Below are positions 28,452-37,305 of a stretch of DNA of 64,000 nucleotides, one piece after another. Position 1 is the stretch's first letter. Every line of letters begins with the position of its first letter. Made by a program: the position numbers and the translations under genes. The DNA lies in NCBI GenBank assembly GCA_002101905.1, contig LQPU01000015.1:62001-126000 (forward strand). The letters are read 5' to 3'. Below the pieces are notes generated by a model. It was not told the DNA's origin and searched no databases. It saw nothing but the letters and a program-made list of their open reading frames with translations. The DNA comes from Mycobacterium shimoidei (lineage in GTDB: Bacteria; Actinomycetota; Actinomycetes; Mycobacteriales; Mycobacteriaceae).

Positions 28452-30062
28452 ATGCAGATTGCGCGTCCGTATGCGTTGGCTGCCGCGGCGTTGGCGGCCA
28501 CCGGCACCGTCGCAGTCACGCCGCTCGCGTCGCGGCTGCCCGAGATCCCGGTGACCAGCCGTGCGGTTAGTCTCGTCGACTCCTCGATACTCAACGTGCC
28601 GATCAACGTGCTCTACGATCTCGCCAACATTCCGTACAACGAGGTCCAAGCCCTGAACTCGGTCGCCGGTTCCCTGTTCTTCAGCGGCAACTGGTGGGTT
28701 CCTAGCTCAACGAACCTGTGGGGGATCGACCCCGGCGACCCGACACATGTGGCACTGATCACCGACTTTTTTCCGTTCCCGGCGTTCAACGAGGGCGTCG
28801 GCGGTTTGCAGTATCAGATCGACGGGCTCCTGGCGGCCGAGCTTCCGGTGAACGCGTCCTGCGACGCGGAGACCTGCGCGCCGATGACCCCGCCGGACTT
28901 CATCACCGGCAGCACCGTGATTGACCGTGACATCGGCTTCATTCGGGCGATAACCGGGCAGGCCAACTTCGGACTGTTCGAGAACTGGTTCCGGGTGCCG
29001 ATCTCGGATCTGATCAACGGGTACACGTTCAACCCCGTCGACGACCCGGGCGCTATTGACCCCAGCGGCCCGGTCAACAGCAATCCGATATTCGGCTTCC
29101 CTGGTGTGGACCAGGGGGGCGACAACCCCTTCGAGGGAGGTACCGGCCCCGGCGACGAGATGCCTTGGAACGGCCACACATACACGCTGAACTTGTTCCA
29201 GCCGTTCGTCAATTACTGGGAACACCTGATGGAGACCCCGCCGACCGACGGTGATATTCCCGGCACCGGCATCATGATTCCCACCGCGACGGAGTTCTTT
29301 CAGGCCCTCCAGGCTGTCGCGGCCGGGATGATCGTCGACTTCTATCCATGGGTTCCGGGGAGTCCCGCATGCCCGGCTGAGTGCGACTCGCTCTTGAGTG
29401 TGCCCCAACTCGTGGCGCTGTTGGATCCGACCAATTCCAACCCGATGATCCAGGCCTGGCTGGAAGACACCGCTAATGGCACGGCCAACAATGCGACGCC
29501 AGACCAGATCAATGCCGCCGTGGCACTGCTGCAAACCGGGACTTACAACCTCAACCCGGAACAACTGGACCAGCTTCTGGAAAATCTGGCCAGCATTAAT
29601 CCCGCACTGCCGGCGCTGGGCGTAAACCTCGGGTTGTACACCGACCCGGGGTATCTGGCCTACGCGCTCGACCCGCAAGTGGGCTTCAACCCGGTATACG
29701 GCGGCTATAACCCGAATTTGGTTGGGCAAGATCTGCTGGACGCGATCAACTCACCCACCGACTGGAGCAAGCTGCTGGACATCAATCTGATGGGGGAGAT
29801 CCTGTTCCCCGCGGCGTCGAATTGGACTGCAATGCAGATGGACCCGGCGGCCGCAGCGCTGAACGACGCCAATGTGGGCGTCGACTTGGGCAACCTGACG
29901 GAGCTGCTCGGCACCGGTTCGCTGACGGATATGCTCAATTCGCTGGCAGCGGAGCTGACGGCACAGTTGCAGGAGGATCTGAGCGCGCTGGCGTCGTCGT
30001 TCGGCGCAGACCTGCCCGCGGACTTCATGAGCGCTTTGCCAGACCTGCTGGCCGTGTTCTAA
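28452..30062 (+). CDS. Secreted protein of a mycobacterial Cys-pair family, copy B
   Basis: 536 residues, CAGGAGGGG ribosome site 6 nt before the ATG. N-terminal signal peptide (ARPYALAAAALAATGTVAVTP). Same layout as copy A: SILNVPINVLYDLANIPYNE, then GNWWVPSSTNLWGIDPGD, SCDAETCAP, and GSPACPAECD, so the four Cys are conserved in spacing. It carries an extra C-terminal part with a helical region ending in SSFGADLPADFMSALPD, which is the piece also kept in the upstream pseudogene. No catalytic motif. Function unknown; the signal peptide and paired Cys argue for an exported, folded protein. It is tandem with copy A and convergent with the SDR gene, ending 10 bp from it. Confidence 0.75.
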   Translation: MQIARPYALAAAALAATGTVAVTPLASRLPEIPVTSRAVSLVDSSILNVPINVLYDLANIPYNEVQALNSVAGSLFFSGNWWVPSSTNLWGIDPGDPTHVALITDFFPFPAFNEGVGGLQYQIDGLLAAELPVNASCDAETCAPMTPPDFITGSTVIDRDIGFIRAITGQANFGLFENWFRVPISDLINGYTFNPVDDPGAIDPSGPVNSNPIFGFPGVDQGGDNPFEGGTGPGDEMPWNGHTYTLNLFQPFVNYWEHLMETPPTDGDIPGTGIMIPTATEFFQALQAVAAGMIVDFYPWVPGSPACPAECDSLLSVPQLVALLDPTNSNPMIQAWLEDTANGTANNATPDQINAAVALLQTGTYNLNPEQLDQLLENLASINPALPALGVNLGLYTDPGYLAYALDPQVGFNPVYGGYNPNLVGQDLLDAINSPTDWSKLLDINLMGEILFPAASNWTAMQMDPAAAALNDANVGVDLGNLTELLGTGSLTDMLNSLAAELTAQLQEDLSALASSFGADLPADFMSALPDLLAVF

Positions 30063-30072
30063 GCCGGGACCG

Positions 30073-30909
30073 CTAGCTCAGCCCTCTGCTCATCACTCGG
30101 TCCCACATCCGGTCGGACAGCAGTGCGCGAGCGAGCACCGACGCTTTCCCGGACGCGCCGACGATGTAGCGGGGTTTGGGATTTCGCGCCTTGACCGCTC
30201 GAACGACCGCGCGGGCGACGGTGTCGGCGCTGACCATCATGCCGGGTGTCTCGGTGAGCGCGCGGGTGGTGGCGGCGTAGCGGCGTTTGAAGTCGGCATA
30301 CGGATCGTCATCGGCATACGTGTGCGTGGTTTCGAGTTGGGAGGTAACGAATCTCGTACGCACCCCTGTCGGGTCGATCAACACGACCCGGACGCCGAAC
30401 TGAGCCACCTCGGCCCGAAGGGACAGACAAAGAGCTTCGACGCCATACTTCACGATGTGGTAGGCCCCGGCTCCGGGGCTGCTGAATCGTCCACCGGTGC
30501 TTCCGATGGTAATGATCCTGCCGGATCCGCGGGCACGCATAGCGGGAAGTACGGCCTGTGACAAGTTCAGTGTGGCAACCACATTGGTCTCGAAGAGCTT
30601 GCGCAGATCGTTCAACGCCACCTGTTCGAGAGGGCAGGGAAGCGGGTAACCGGCGCTGTTGACCACGACGTCCACCGCCCCGTAGTCGGTGTGGATCTCG
30701 TCGATCAGCCGCGCCACCGCGGCCTCATCGGTGACATCCAGGGCGCGGGCTTGCAGTCCGCGTGATCGCAGTGAGTCGAGCGCTTCCGGATTGCGTCCGG
30801 CCGCGAACACCTCGTAATCGAGGGCCTGCAGCCGGTAGGCTGTGGCCTCCCCGATCCCGCTCGTCGCTCCCGTGATCAGAGCAATCGGCTTGGTACCCGT
30901 GGTTTTCAC
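30073..30909 (-). CDS. Short-chain dehydrogenase/reductase
   Basis: 278 residues from GTG 30909, with TAAGGAG about 12 nt upstream. Classical SDR: cofactor motif TGATSGIG near residue 14, NSAG (as VVNSAGYP) near 86, catalytic Ser in TIGSTGG near 139, and Tyr-x3-Lys as YHIVKYG near 152. An Asn-rich AGRNPEALD after the second strand with Arg suggests NADPH preference. It oxidises or reduces an alcohol/ketone of unknown substrate. It is divergent from the alpha/beta hydrolase gene. A keto-reductase or dehydrogenase would fit lipid tailoring, but SDRs are common in mycobacteria. Confidence 0.88.
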   Translation of the reverse strand: MKTTGTKPIALITGATSGIGEATAYRLQALDYEVFAAGRNPEALDSLRSRGLQARALDVTDEAAVARLIDEIHTDYGAVDVVVNSAGYPLPCPLEQVALNDLRKLFETNVVATLNLSQAVLPAMRARGSGRIITIGSTGGRFSSPGAGAYHIVKYGVEALCLSLRAEVAQFGVRVVLIDPTGVRTRFVTSQLETTHTYADDDPYADFKRRYAATTRALTETPGMMVSADTVARAVVRAVKARNPKPRYIVGASGKASVLARALLSDRMWDRVMSRGLS

Positions 30910-31028
30910 TTCGGTCGAGGCTCCTTACGGGGACGTCCGGGTTTGCATGCGGATGCCAGCGTAACGAGTCGGCAAAACCGCGGCCTACCCAGGAGCTAAG
31001 CCGGCAAGGGCGGCGTGGCCCGCGTGAT

Positions 31029-31865
31029 ATGTTGCGGGTGCTGCACAGCAGAACCGTCAGCCAAGGAACCGTGTGCGACATGCTCGAGGTGATCGACAAG
31101 GGGTGCGTCAGTGAATCGCACCCTGCGCCGCTGCTCTTCGTCCACGGCGCCTGGCATGCTGCATGGTGCTGGGATGAGCATTTTCTGAGCTTCTTCGCCG
31201 ACAAGGGTTATCGTGCCCTGGCATTGAGCTTTCGCGGCCATGGCAACAGCACGTGTGACAAGCCGCTGCGGTTGTGTTCGGTTGCCGACTACGTCGAGGA
31301 TGTCAGCTCGGTTGCCGAAAGTCTGCCGACGCCTCCGGTAGTCATCGGGCACTCCATGGGGGGTCTTATCGTGCAGAAGTATCTGGAATCGCACGATGCG
31401 CCGGCCGGCGTGTTGATGACTTCCATGCCACCGCAGGGCAACCTCGGCTCCGCGCTGCGCTGGATACGGGACCACCCGTGGCATTTCGCCAAGATGACCA
31501 TCACGGGTAAGGGCTTGCCGTACATCAGCACTCCGCAGCTTGCCCGGGAAAGGTTCTTCTCTGCGCATACACCGGAGTCCTACGTATTGAACTATGCGGC
31601 GCGGCTGCAGGAGGAAAGCTCGCGGATCGGTATCGACTGCCTTGTCCTGCGCCTGCCCCGACCGAAACGAGTAAAGGCGCCGATTTTGGTCCTGGGTGCC
31701 GATGATGACGGCGCGCACACACGCAAAGAGGTGCTGGCGACGGCCCGCGCGTACCACACCGAAGCAGAGTTTTTCCCCAATATGGGTCACAACATGATGC
31801 TGGAGCCTGGCTGGGACGCCGTTGCGCAACGAATCCACACCTGGCTCAGTGCCCGCGGGCTCTGA
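31029..31865 (+). CDS. Alpha/beta hydrolase
   Basis: 278 residues from ATG 31029, or 261 from ATG 31080 (MLEVIDKG), which lies behind CAAGGA and starts just before the fold; I consider either possible. Oxyanion segment FVHGAWHAAWCWD, nucleophile elbow GHSMGG, acidic residue in VLGADDDG, and catalytic His in NMGHNMMLEPGW give a full triad. Similar to the alpha/beta hydrolases with an HGAWH start that act on small esters or as haloperoxidase-like/esterase enzymes. Substrate unknown. It is convergent with the P450 gene, 13 bp apart. Confidence 0.85.
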   Translation: MLRVLHSRTVSQGTVCDMLEVIDKGCVSESHPAPLLFVHGAWHAAWCWDEHFLSFFADKGYRALALSFRGHGNSTCDKPLRLCSVADYVEDVSSVAESLPTPPVVIGHSMGGLIVQKYLESHDAPAGVLMTSMPPQGNLGSALRWIRDHPWHFAKMTITGKGLPYISTPQLARERFFSAHTPESYVLNYAARLQEESSRIGIDCLVLRLPRPKRVKAPILVLGADDDGAHTRKEVLATARAYHTEAEFFPNMGHNMMLEPGWDAVAQRIHTWLSARGL

Positions 31866-31878
31866 AAACTCCTGCGCA

Positions 31879-33234
31879 TCACCTGTTTTCGAGGCTGATC
31901 GGTTGACCGGCGCCGGCCACACCGGGCTTGGCGAGCACCAATTCGACCGGCAAATTCGCCAGCCCACGCATCGTCGGGTTTTCCAAATACCGGTATTCTC
32001 CGTCGAGACGGATGGCATCGACGCGCGGAATCAGTTGCGTCAAAACGCGACCGACTTCCAATCGGCTCAACGGTGTGCCGAGACAGTAGTGGATGCCGAA
32101 ACCGAAGGCGAGATGATCGGTGGGGTTGCGGTCCAGGTCGAAGGTGTCGGGGTCGGCGTAATGGCGTGGATCGCGGTTGGCCGCGGCGAACAGCAGTAGA
32201 ACACGTGCGCCGGCCGGGATCGTGTGTGCTCCCACGGTGTAGTCGCGGACGGCGGTTCGATAGAACCCTTGAACAGGGGAGACCAGCCGGAGCTGCTCTT
32301 CGATCGCGCCGGGAATGAGCTCAGGCTGCTCACGCAGCCGGGCATACACGTCGGGCCGCTGCGCAAGGGTCAAAAACAGCCCCGACAAGAGGTTCGTTGT
32401 GGTCTCACTGCCCGCGCCGATGAGCATGGCGGCGCTCCAGAAGACCTCGTCGTCGCTTAACACATCGTCGCCGTCGGACGCGGTCATCATCGAGATCAGA
32501 TCGTCGCCCGGATGTTGGCGGCGATGCGTGATGAGCCGGTCGAGGTTGCGGCGCATCGCCGCGGTGGCGCGTGCCGAACGCGCGTTCAGGGCGATTCCGC
32601 GCGGGGTCAGCTGCGTGAACGAGCCCTCGACGATCGCATCCGACCACGCCAAGAACCGTGCGTGGTCTTCCCGCGGGATCCCCAGCATCATCGCGATGAG
32701 TCGGTTCGGTAGCGGTTTGGCCAGATCGGCCACCACATCGGCCTTGCCGCGGGCGATCATGGCGTCGACGAGTTCGTCGGCCACCTCGTTGATGGCCTGC
32801 TGCCATGCCTTCATCGCCCGCGGGGTAAAAGCCCGAGAGACGAACTTGCGAAGCCGAGTATGGTCGGGCGGGTCCGCCGCGTTCATCGTCTTCAGATGAA
32901 CCCGATAGCGGGATTGACTCTCCGCCGACGACAATGCGTCGTGGTCGCGTAACGCGGTCCGCACGTCGTCGTAGCCGGCGATGATCCAGATTCCGCGCTT
33001 GCGGTTGTACCACACGTTCGGCACATCCGGCCCGGTCAGCAGCGCGCGATATCCCGGATAGGGGTCGCGCATCATCTCCGGCGAGAACGGATCAAAGTCG
33101 GTGAGCGGAGCGGTCTTTCTGCCCGTCAGGGCAAAGCGGTATGCGGAGGCTCTGTCACGGGTCACACCGATGAGGCCATCCACACCGATCTTCATCAGGC
33201 TGGCGCGAAATCGAAGCCTGCGCCCCAAGCTCAT
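31879..33234 (-). CDS. Cytochrome P450 (A)
   Basis: 451 residues from ATG 33234, chosen because GAGGAG lies 9 nt upstream; an in-frame TTG at 33258 adds eight residues. Haem-binding loop FGFGIHYCLGTPLSRLE, I-helix GAGSETTTN, and EEQLR (ExxR) are all intact. Typical soluble bacterial class I P450 that needs a ferredoxin and reductase, neither of which is in the window. It follows the Rv2952-like methyltransferase at 33297 by about 60 bp on the same strand, so the two may act in sequence: hydroxylate, then O-methylate. It belongs to a different P450 subgroup from the two at 39672 and 42108, judged by the haem loop and N-terminus. Confidence 0.92.
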   Translation of the reverse strand: MSLGRRLRFRASLMKIGVDGLIGVTRDRASAYRFALTGRKTAPLTDFDPFSPEMMRDPYPGYRALLTGPDVPNVWYNRKRGIWIIAGYDDVRTALRDHDALSSAESQSRYRVHLKTMNAADPPDHTRLRKFVSRAFTPRAMKAWQQAINEVADELVDAMIARGKADVVADLAKPLPNRLIAMMLGIPREDHARFLAWSDAIVEGSFTQLTPRGIALNARSARATAAMRRNLDRLITHRRQHPGDDLISMMTASDGDDVLSDDEVFWSAAMLIGAGSETTTNLLSGLFLTLAQRPDVYARLREQPELIPGAIEEQLRLVSPVQGFYRTAVRDYTVGAHTIPAGARVLLLFAAANRDPRHYADPDTFDLDRNPTDHLAFGFGIHYCLGTPLSRLEVGRVLTQLIPRVDAIRLDGEYRYLENPTMRGLANLPVELVLAKPGVAGAGQPISLENR

Positions 33235-33296
33235 GCGAACAAACTCCTCGTAACCCAAAACCGGCCCCCGCCGGAGCGCCCACCGTCGACAGGACG

Positions 33297-34142
33297 TCAG
33301 TCCTTGATGAAACAGTACGCGCGGTAGTCGATTTCGTTTCGTTCCAGGTCCCGATAGAACATCGAACCGTCCACCACGGCGAACTCGCGGCCGAACCGGC
33401 GCAAGAAGGCGGGCAGTCTGCGGTTGATCAGTTCATTGGAACGCGGTGAGTTCTTCTGCAGGCCACGCAATACCTCTGGATTGATGACCCGCTTGGAGAC
33501 CTGCCGCAGGCCCGATTCCGCCAGCGCTGACTCCCACGCGTCGAAGCCGTCGCGGTTGCGGAAATCGGCGTACAGGAAATGGCCCCCGGGTCGCAGAACC
33601 CGCCGAACCTGGCCGAGGAAGCGTTCGAAGTGCGGGTAGATGTGTGACGCCTCGACGTTGATCACCGCGTCGAACGATTCGTCGCCGAACGGCAGATTCT
33701 CGGCGTCGCCGTGGACGAAGTCGAGGCCGGGCAGGTTGTGCCGCTTTCGGCAGAATTCGATGCCGGCGGCGTTGAAGTCGAGCCCGGTGTAGGACGCCGG
33801 CTTGAGCGTGCGGGTCAGATAGGACGCGCCGCCACCGTGACCGCAGCTGACCTCCAGCACCTTCTTCCCGCTGATATCGGCTTGCGTAGCGGTCAGGTGA
33901 TACAGCTGAATGCTGTACCGGTTCGGCTCATCGGACGGGTCCAGCGGCAGACCCATCGGGGGGTCCTCCTCGTAGCCCCAGTTCAGGAAGACGACATCGT
34001 CATCGCCCTGCCGGAGGCGACGGGTCATCATGGGGTACCAGTACCGGAAGATCTTCTTGTACGTCGACGTGGAGCCGATGCGGTAGACCAGGCCTACGCC
34101 GAGTCGGTCCAGGGTCTCAGAACGGTTGGAGCTACGAGTCAC
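33297..34142 (-). CDS. Rv2952-like O-methyltransferase (A)
   Basis: 281 residues from GTG 34142; an upstream ATG at 34214 would add 24 residues with no homology. After a short lead comes [19 protein letters not shown], which matches Rv2952, then the family's [18 protein letters not shown] block, SAM motif [14 protein letters not shown], and [15 protein letters not shown]. It ends with the family's CFIKD. Rv2952 methylates the free hydroxyl of phthiotriol and phenolphthiotriol dimycocerosates. This is one of four relatives in the window. Start is 6 nt downstream of a CATACT hexamer, predicting a leaderless message. Likely cotranscribed with P450 A. Confidence 0.9.
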   Translation of the reverse strand: MTRSSNRSETLDRLGVGLVYRIGSTSTYKKIFRYWYPMMTRRLRQGDDDVVFLNWGYEEDPPMGLPLDPSDEPNRYSIQLYHLTATQADISGKKVLEVSCGHGGGASYLTRTLKPASYTGLDFNAAGIEFCRKRHNLPGLDFVHGDAENLPFGDESFDAVINVEASHIYPHFERFLGQVRRVLRPGGHFLYADFRNRDGFDAWESALAESGLRQVSKRVINPEVLRGLQKNSPRSNELINRRLPAFLRRFGREFAVVDGSMFYRDLERNEIDYRAYCFIKD

Positions 34143-34148
34143 CCGGAG

Positions 34149-34154
34149 AGTATG
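34149..34154 (-). promoter_or_regulatory. Predicted -10 (CATACT), leaderless start of methyltransferase A
   Basis: CATACT on the minus strand with 6 nt to the GTG. The same element precedes the other three Rv2952-like genes. Confidence 0.55.
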
Positions 34155-34250
34155 GCAGGTGGGTGTGGCGACGTCATGCGTTTGGGGTGAAACATCCGTC
34201 ACAGAAAACGTCACGTAGACGGCGGTTGGCCGAGCGTGTGGGGCCGGGAT

Positions 34251-35345
34251 TTAGCCGGTGGTGACAGGCGCTTGCGGGTGCGCGCGCTGGGGCTCACTGC
34301 GGTACCGCGACGGCGGTCCGTCGATCTTGCAGAGGCGCCAAACGAGCAGCGCCAGCGGATTCATCAACCCAAGCTCGTGACACAGCATCCGGATGTCGGC
34401 GAACATGTCACGCAGTGTCTGGCGCGAGTTGGGTGTGCTGGAGTACAGCTCCTTACGCACCGACCGCGGGATGTCGAATCGCCGGAAGAATCCGCGCGGC
34501 GGCACGACCATCGCCTGGCCCAGCATTCGCATGACCATCGGAACGTACAACGACAACCAGAACCGGTTGTGTCGCGGCATCTGCGGAACACGCTTTTTCA
34601 GGTATTCGTGAGCAAACGAGATGTGGCGGGCCTCTTCGGCGACGTGAATCGCTATCAGGTTCTCCATGATCGGATGCACCGACCTGGGCTCAGGCTCGCG
34701 TAACAGGTTTGTCTGCAGGTGGTCGAACGGCACCTCGCCGGCCAAGACCCCGAAGAAGAAGGCGTTCGGCACCACGCCCGCGTAGAACGGGACCACCGGC
34801 GACATCCAGCGCAGCCAACGGGGCATCCCCGGAACGTCGACGCCGATCCGATTCACGACTTCCTGAAACATCAGGCTGTGACTGCATTCTTCGATGGATT
34901 CGTGCACGCAGTAGCGGTATTCGGGTGATCCGTTGGGGACCCAGAAGGTGTAGTTCATCAGTCCGCGGACCAGGATGCCCTCGAACTGCATGCCGACCTT
35001 GGCCATGTTGGCCTGCCGCCACATGCCGACTTCGATCTGCTTGTCCAGTGGTTGCGCCAGGTACCACGGATGGCTTCCGAGTGGATCGGTCGTCGGCAGC
35101 GTCCAGCGCGGGTCGTTGTTCGTCACCGAGAACTCCGGTGCCGCCCAGTCGATCTCGGTATAGGGGTTGAAGTGGCGCGCGGAACTCTCGGACAGAGTTG
35201 CGAGGGTCGCAACATACTCGGCGTCGTCGGTGACGTCCATATTGTGTTTCCACCGCCTGACGACGCGAAGGCCCGCGACCAGCAGCAAATTCACCAACAG
35301 TACGGCGCCGAGCAGCCAGCAGACGTTGGCCACTACAAGCGGCAT
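34251..35345 (-). CDS. AurF-like diiron oxygenase with N-terminal membrane anchor
   Basis: 364 residues from ATG 35345, chosen because GAGGGGAG lies 7 nt upstream; a start at 35378 adds 11 residues. A hydrophobic segment (LLGAVLLVNLLLVAGLRVV) at about 9-27 suggests a membrane anchor. The rest resembles the AurF/CmlI-type diiron proteins: HESIEECSHSLMF (E-x-x-x-H spacing) and HVAEEARHISFA supply carboxylate/His iron ligands, and another Glu lies in the MQFEG segment. AurF and CmlI oxidise aryl amines to nitro groups; mycobacterial relatives are mostly unstudied. A lipid oxygenase role is equally possible. It stands alone between methyltransferase A and the PE-PPE-domain gene, all on the minus strand. 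Confidence 0.75.
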   Translation of the reverse strand: MPLVVANVCWLLGAVLLVNLLLVAGLRVVRRWKHNMDVTDDAEYVATLATLSESSARHFNPYTEIDWAAPEFSVTNNDPRWTLPTTDPLGSHPWYLAQPLDKQIEVGMWRQANMAKVGMQFEGILVRGLMNYTFWVPNGSPEYRYCVHESIEECSHSLMFQEVVNRIGVDVPGMPRWLRWMSPVVPFYAGVVPNAFFFGVLAGEVPFDHLQTNLLREPEPRSVHPIMENLIAIHVAEEARHISFAHEYLKKRVPQMPRHNRFWLSLYVPMVMRMLGQAMVVPPRGFFRRFDIPRSVRKELYSSTPNSRQTLRDMFADIRMLCHELGLMNPLALLVWRLCKIDGPPSRYRSEPQRAHPQAPVTTG

Positions 35346-35581
35346 CCGAACACTCCCCTCTGGTGCGCGCTCACACATCTGTTCGTCCAGGCACAGACGG
35401 TTCCGGAGTCTACCGGTGCCACGATCAATGCCATAGCGCGGTTCGGCACCGATCTAATACTTTTTGATTCGCGGCCTGTAGTTGACCGCGATGTCATCAA
35501 ATCTTCACGTAAGTAGCGCATATGTCGGGGACCGAAACGCCGTTCGTGATCGCCCATCTATGTTCTTCCGTGTTTCTTCCG

Positions 35582-37135
35582 TTACGAAAACAGGGTCATC
35601 AGGTTGAGCAGGGTGCCTTGGATGGCGCTTCCGATCTGAGAGGTGCCCAAGGCGATCGCGAACGGGACCAGCGCCGTGTCGGCCGCGATCGGGTCACCGA
35701 TAGCTCCGAGCAGGTCTCCCGCCTCCAGCCGGTCCAGGAAGATACCGGTGTTGTATGCGGGCAGCGTTGTCGTGAGCGCGGTGACCATGTCGGCGAGCGG
35801 GAGGAGAGCCGCGTAGTCCGCTGAGAAGGTGGCCGTCAGGGCGTTGATGATGTCGATCGGCGGCGAGGACAGCGTCGCATCCGTAATCGGGAAGCTGTTC
35901 GAACCGAGCAGCGCCTGTGACAGTTCCTCCAACGTCGGCTGCAGGGTGTCGGTGAGACCGGAGATGTAGGCCGCTTCCACCAGCGGCGCCAACACCGGAT
36001 TGTCCAGTATCGGGGTGATCTGGTAGTTCTCCGGGTTCGCCAGATCGTTGATGGCCGCTTCGACGCCTTCTTGGACCCCGTTGACCAGCGCGGTGTAGAC
36101 GTCGTTCCAGTCGAGGTTGGTCGGGAACAACTCGAACGGGGTGGGCACATTCGCGGGGCCCTGGCTCCAGCCGTCGGTGATGCTGCCGTACCCCAGATTC
36201 ACCAGCACTCTCAGGGCGGGCTGTAACAGATCGGCCAATGGGTTGCCCAAGACCGGGATGAGCCGCAGCGGATCCAGAAGCGGCAGGTTTTCGACGGGGA
36301 TCATGTAGTAATTGGTTAACGAGTCGCCGGTCGTCTCCAGCAACTGCGCGCTTTCGATTTGCTCGGGGCCAAGAGTCAGGTAGGTGAGGTGCTGGAAGAT
36401 CATGCCCGCAAAGGCATTGAGATCGGCCAGCAAGTTCAGTGGATAACGGGGGAAGTCGGCGAAGCCGTCGTATTCCAACGTGTACACGTCGGTGGGGTAG
36501 AGGTCGTCGGGAGTTCCGCCACCGAAAGTGATGCCGAAGCTCGGGACGGCCGGGTTTGTGTCGGCGGGGACATCGAAGCGCTCGAGCATGCCGCCGTTGG
36601 CGGCGGCGGTGTCGCCGACCAGCACGAAGTGGACGTAGTCGCTCGGCACGCCCTGCTCGTGCAGCTGCTGCATCGTCAGCGTGGACAGGGCCGAGCTTTG
36701 GGAGTAACCGAAAACCACAACCGGGTTCGCGGCGTCTACCTCGCCGCGGGCGATCTGGTCGAGGACGGCGTTGGAGAGAATCTGTGCGCCCTGGGCTATT
36801 GAGGCGTCGACGGTCAAGCTATTGACGCCGGTGGTCGGGTAAAAGCCCGCGGGTGTGAACAGCGGTTGCGCCGAGCCGGTGAAGCCGAGCGGTTGCAGGT
36901 ATAACGCGTCGGCGGCATCCGCATAACGTTGCGGAGGCAGTGGGATGCCGCTGCCTCCCATGACCAACGCGACGCCATCGCCGAGCCCAGATTCCGCAGC
37001 GTCCCCGCCGGTGAGTTGGACCGCGCGCGTCTGCGCATCCGGTATCGGTGCTTGGGTAGCAGGAACCCCGACGAGCGCGGCGCTCGTTATGACGACGCCG
37101 ACGGTGACACACAAAGCCTGAGCGGCGCGACGCAT
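35582..37135 (-). CDS. Secreted PE-PPE-domain (alpha/beta hydrolase) protein
   Basis: 517 residues. It begins with a signal peptide (RRAAQALCVTVGVVITSAALVG) rather than a PE domain. The PE-PPE domain follows (about 50-290): VALVMGGSGIPLP, the nucleophile elbow GYSQS with Ser145, and a DVYTLEYDGFADFPRYP segment. The C-terminal 220 residues are of unknown function. In M. tuberculosis this domain occurs in Chp1 and Chp2, which are acyltransferases finishing SL-1 and polyacyltrehalose beside MmpL8 and MmpL10, and in esterases such as Rv1430. A surface acyltransferase/esterase acting on the lipid exported by the MmpL at 43937 is an attractive but unproven reading. No strong ribosome site seen. Confidence 0.85.
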   Translation of the reverse strand: MRRAAQALCVTVGVVITSAALVGVPATQAPIPDAQTRAVQLTGGDAAESGLGDGVALVMGGSGIPLPPQRYADAADALYLQPLGFTGSAQPLFTPAGFYPTTGVNSLTVDASIAQGAQILSNAVLDQIARGEVDAANPVVVFGYSQSSALSTLTMQQLHEQGVPSDYVHFVLVGDTAAANGGMLERFDVPADTNPAVPSFGITFGGGTPDDLYPTDVYTLEYDGFADFPRYPLNLLADLNAFAGMIFQHLTYLTLGPEQIESAQLLETTGDSLTNYYMIPVENLPLLDPLRLIPVLGNPLADLLQPALRVLVNLGYGSITDGWSQGPANVPTPFELFPTNLDWNDVYTALVNGVQEGVEAAINDLANPENYQITPILDNPVLAPLVEAAYISGLTDTLQPTLEELSQALLGSNSFPITDATLSSPPIDIINALTATFSADYAALLPLADMVTALTTTLPAYNTGIFLDRLEAGDLLGAIGDPIAADTALVPFAIALGTSQIGSAIQGTLLNLMTLFS

Positions 37136-37305
37136 AGGCCAGTCCTCGGACGGTGGTGGGGGTTATTTTCGGACTGTATCGGAGATCGCGCTAGATCTTA
37201 TTGACATCTGCGTAATAGGTCCAGTGGGTAACCGGTTGTGACCAAACGCGCAAATCACCGGAGTGTGACTCACGGCCGTCAGGTGGGAGGTACGGTCTAG
37301 TACTT

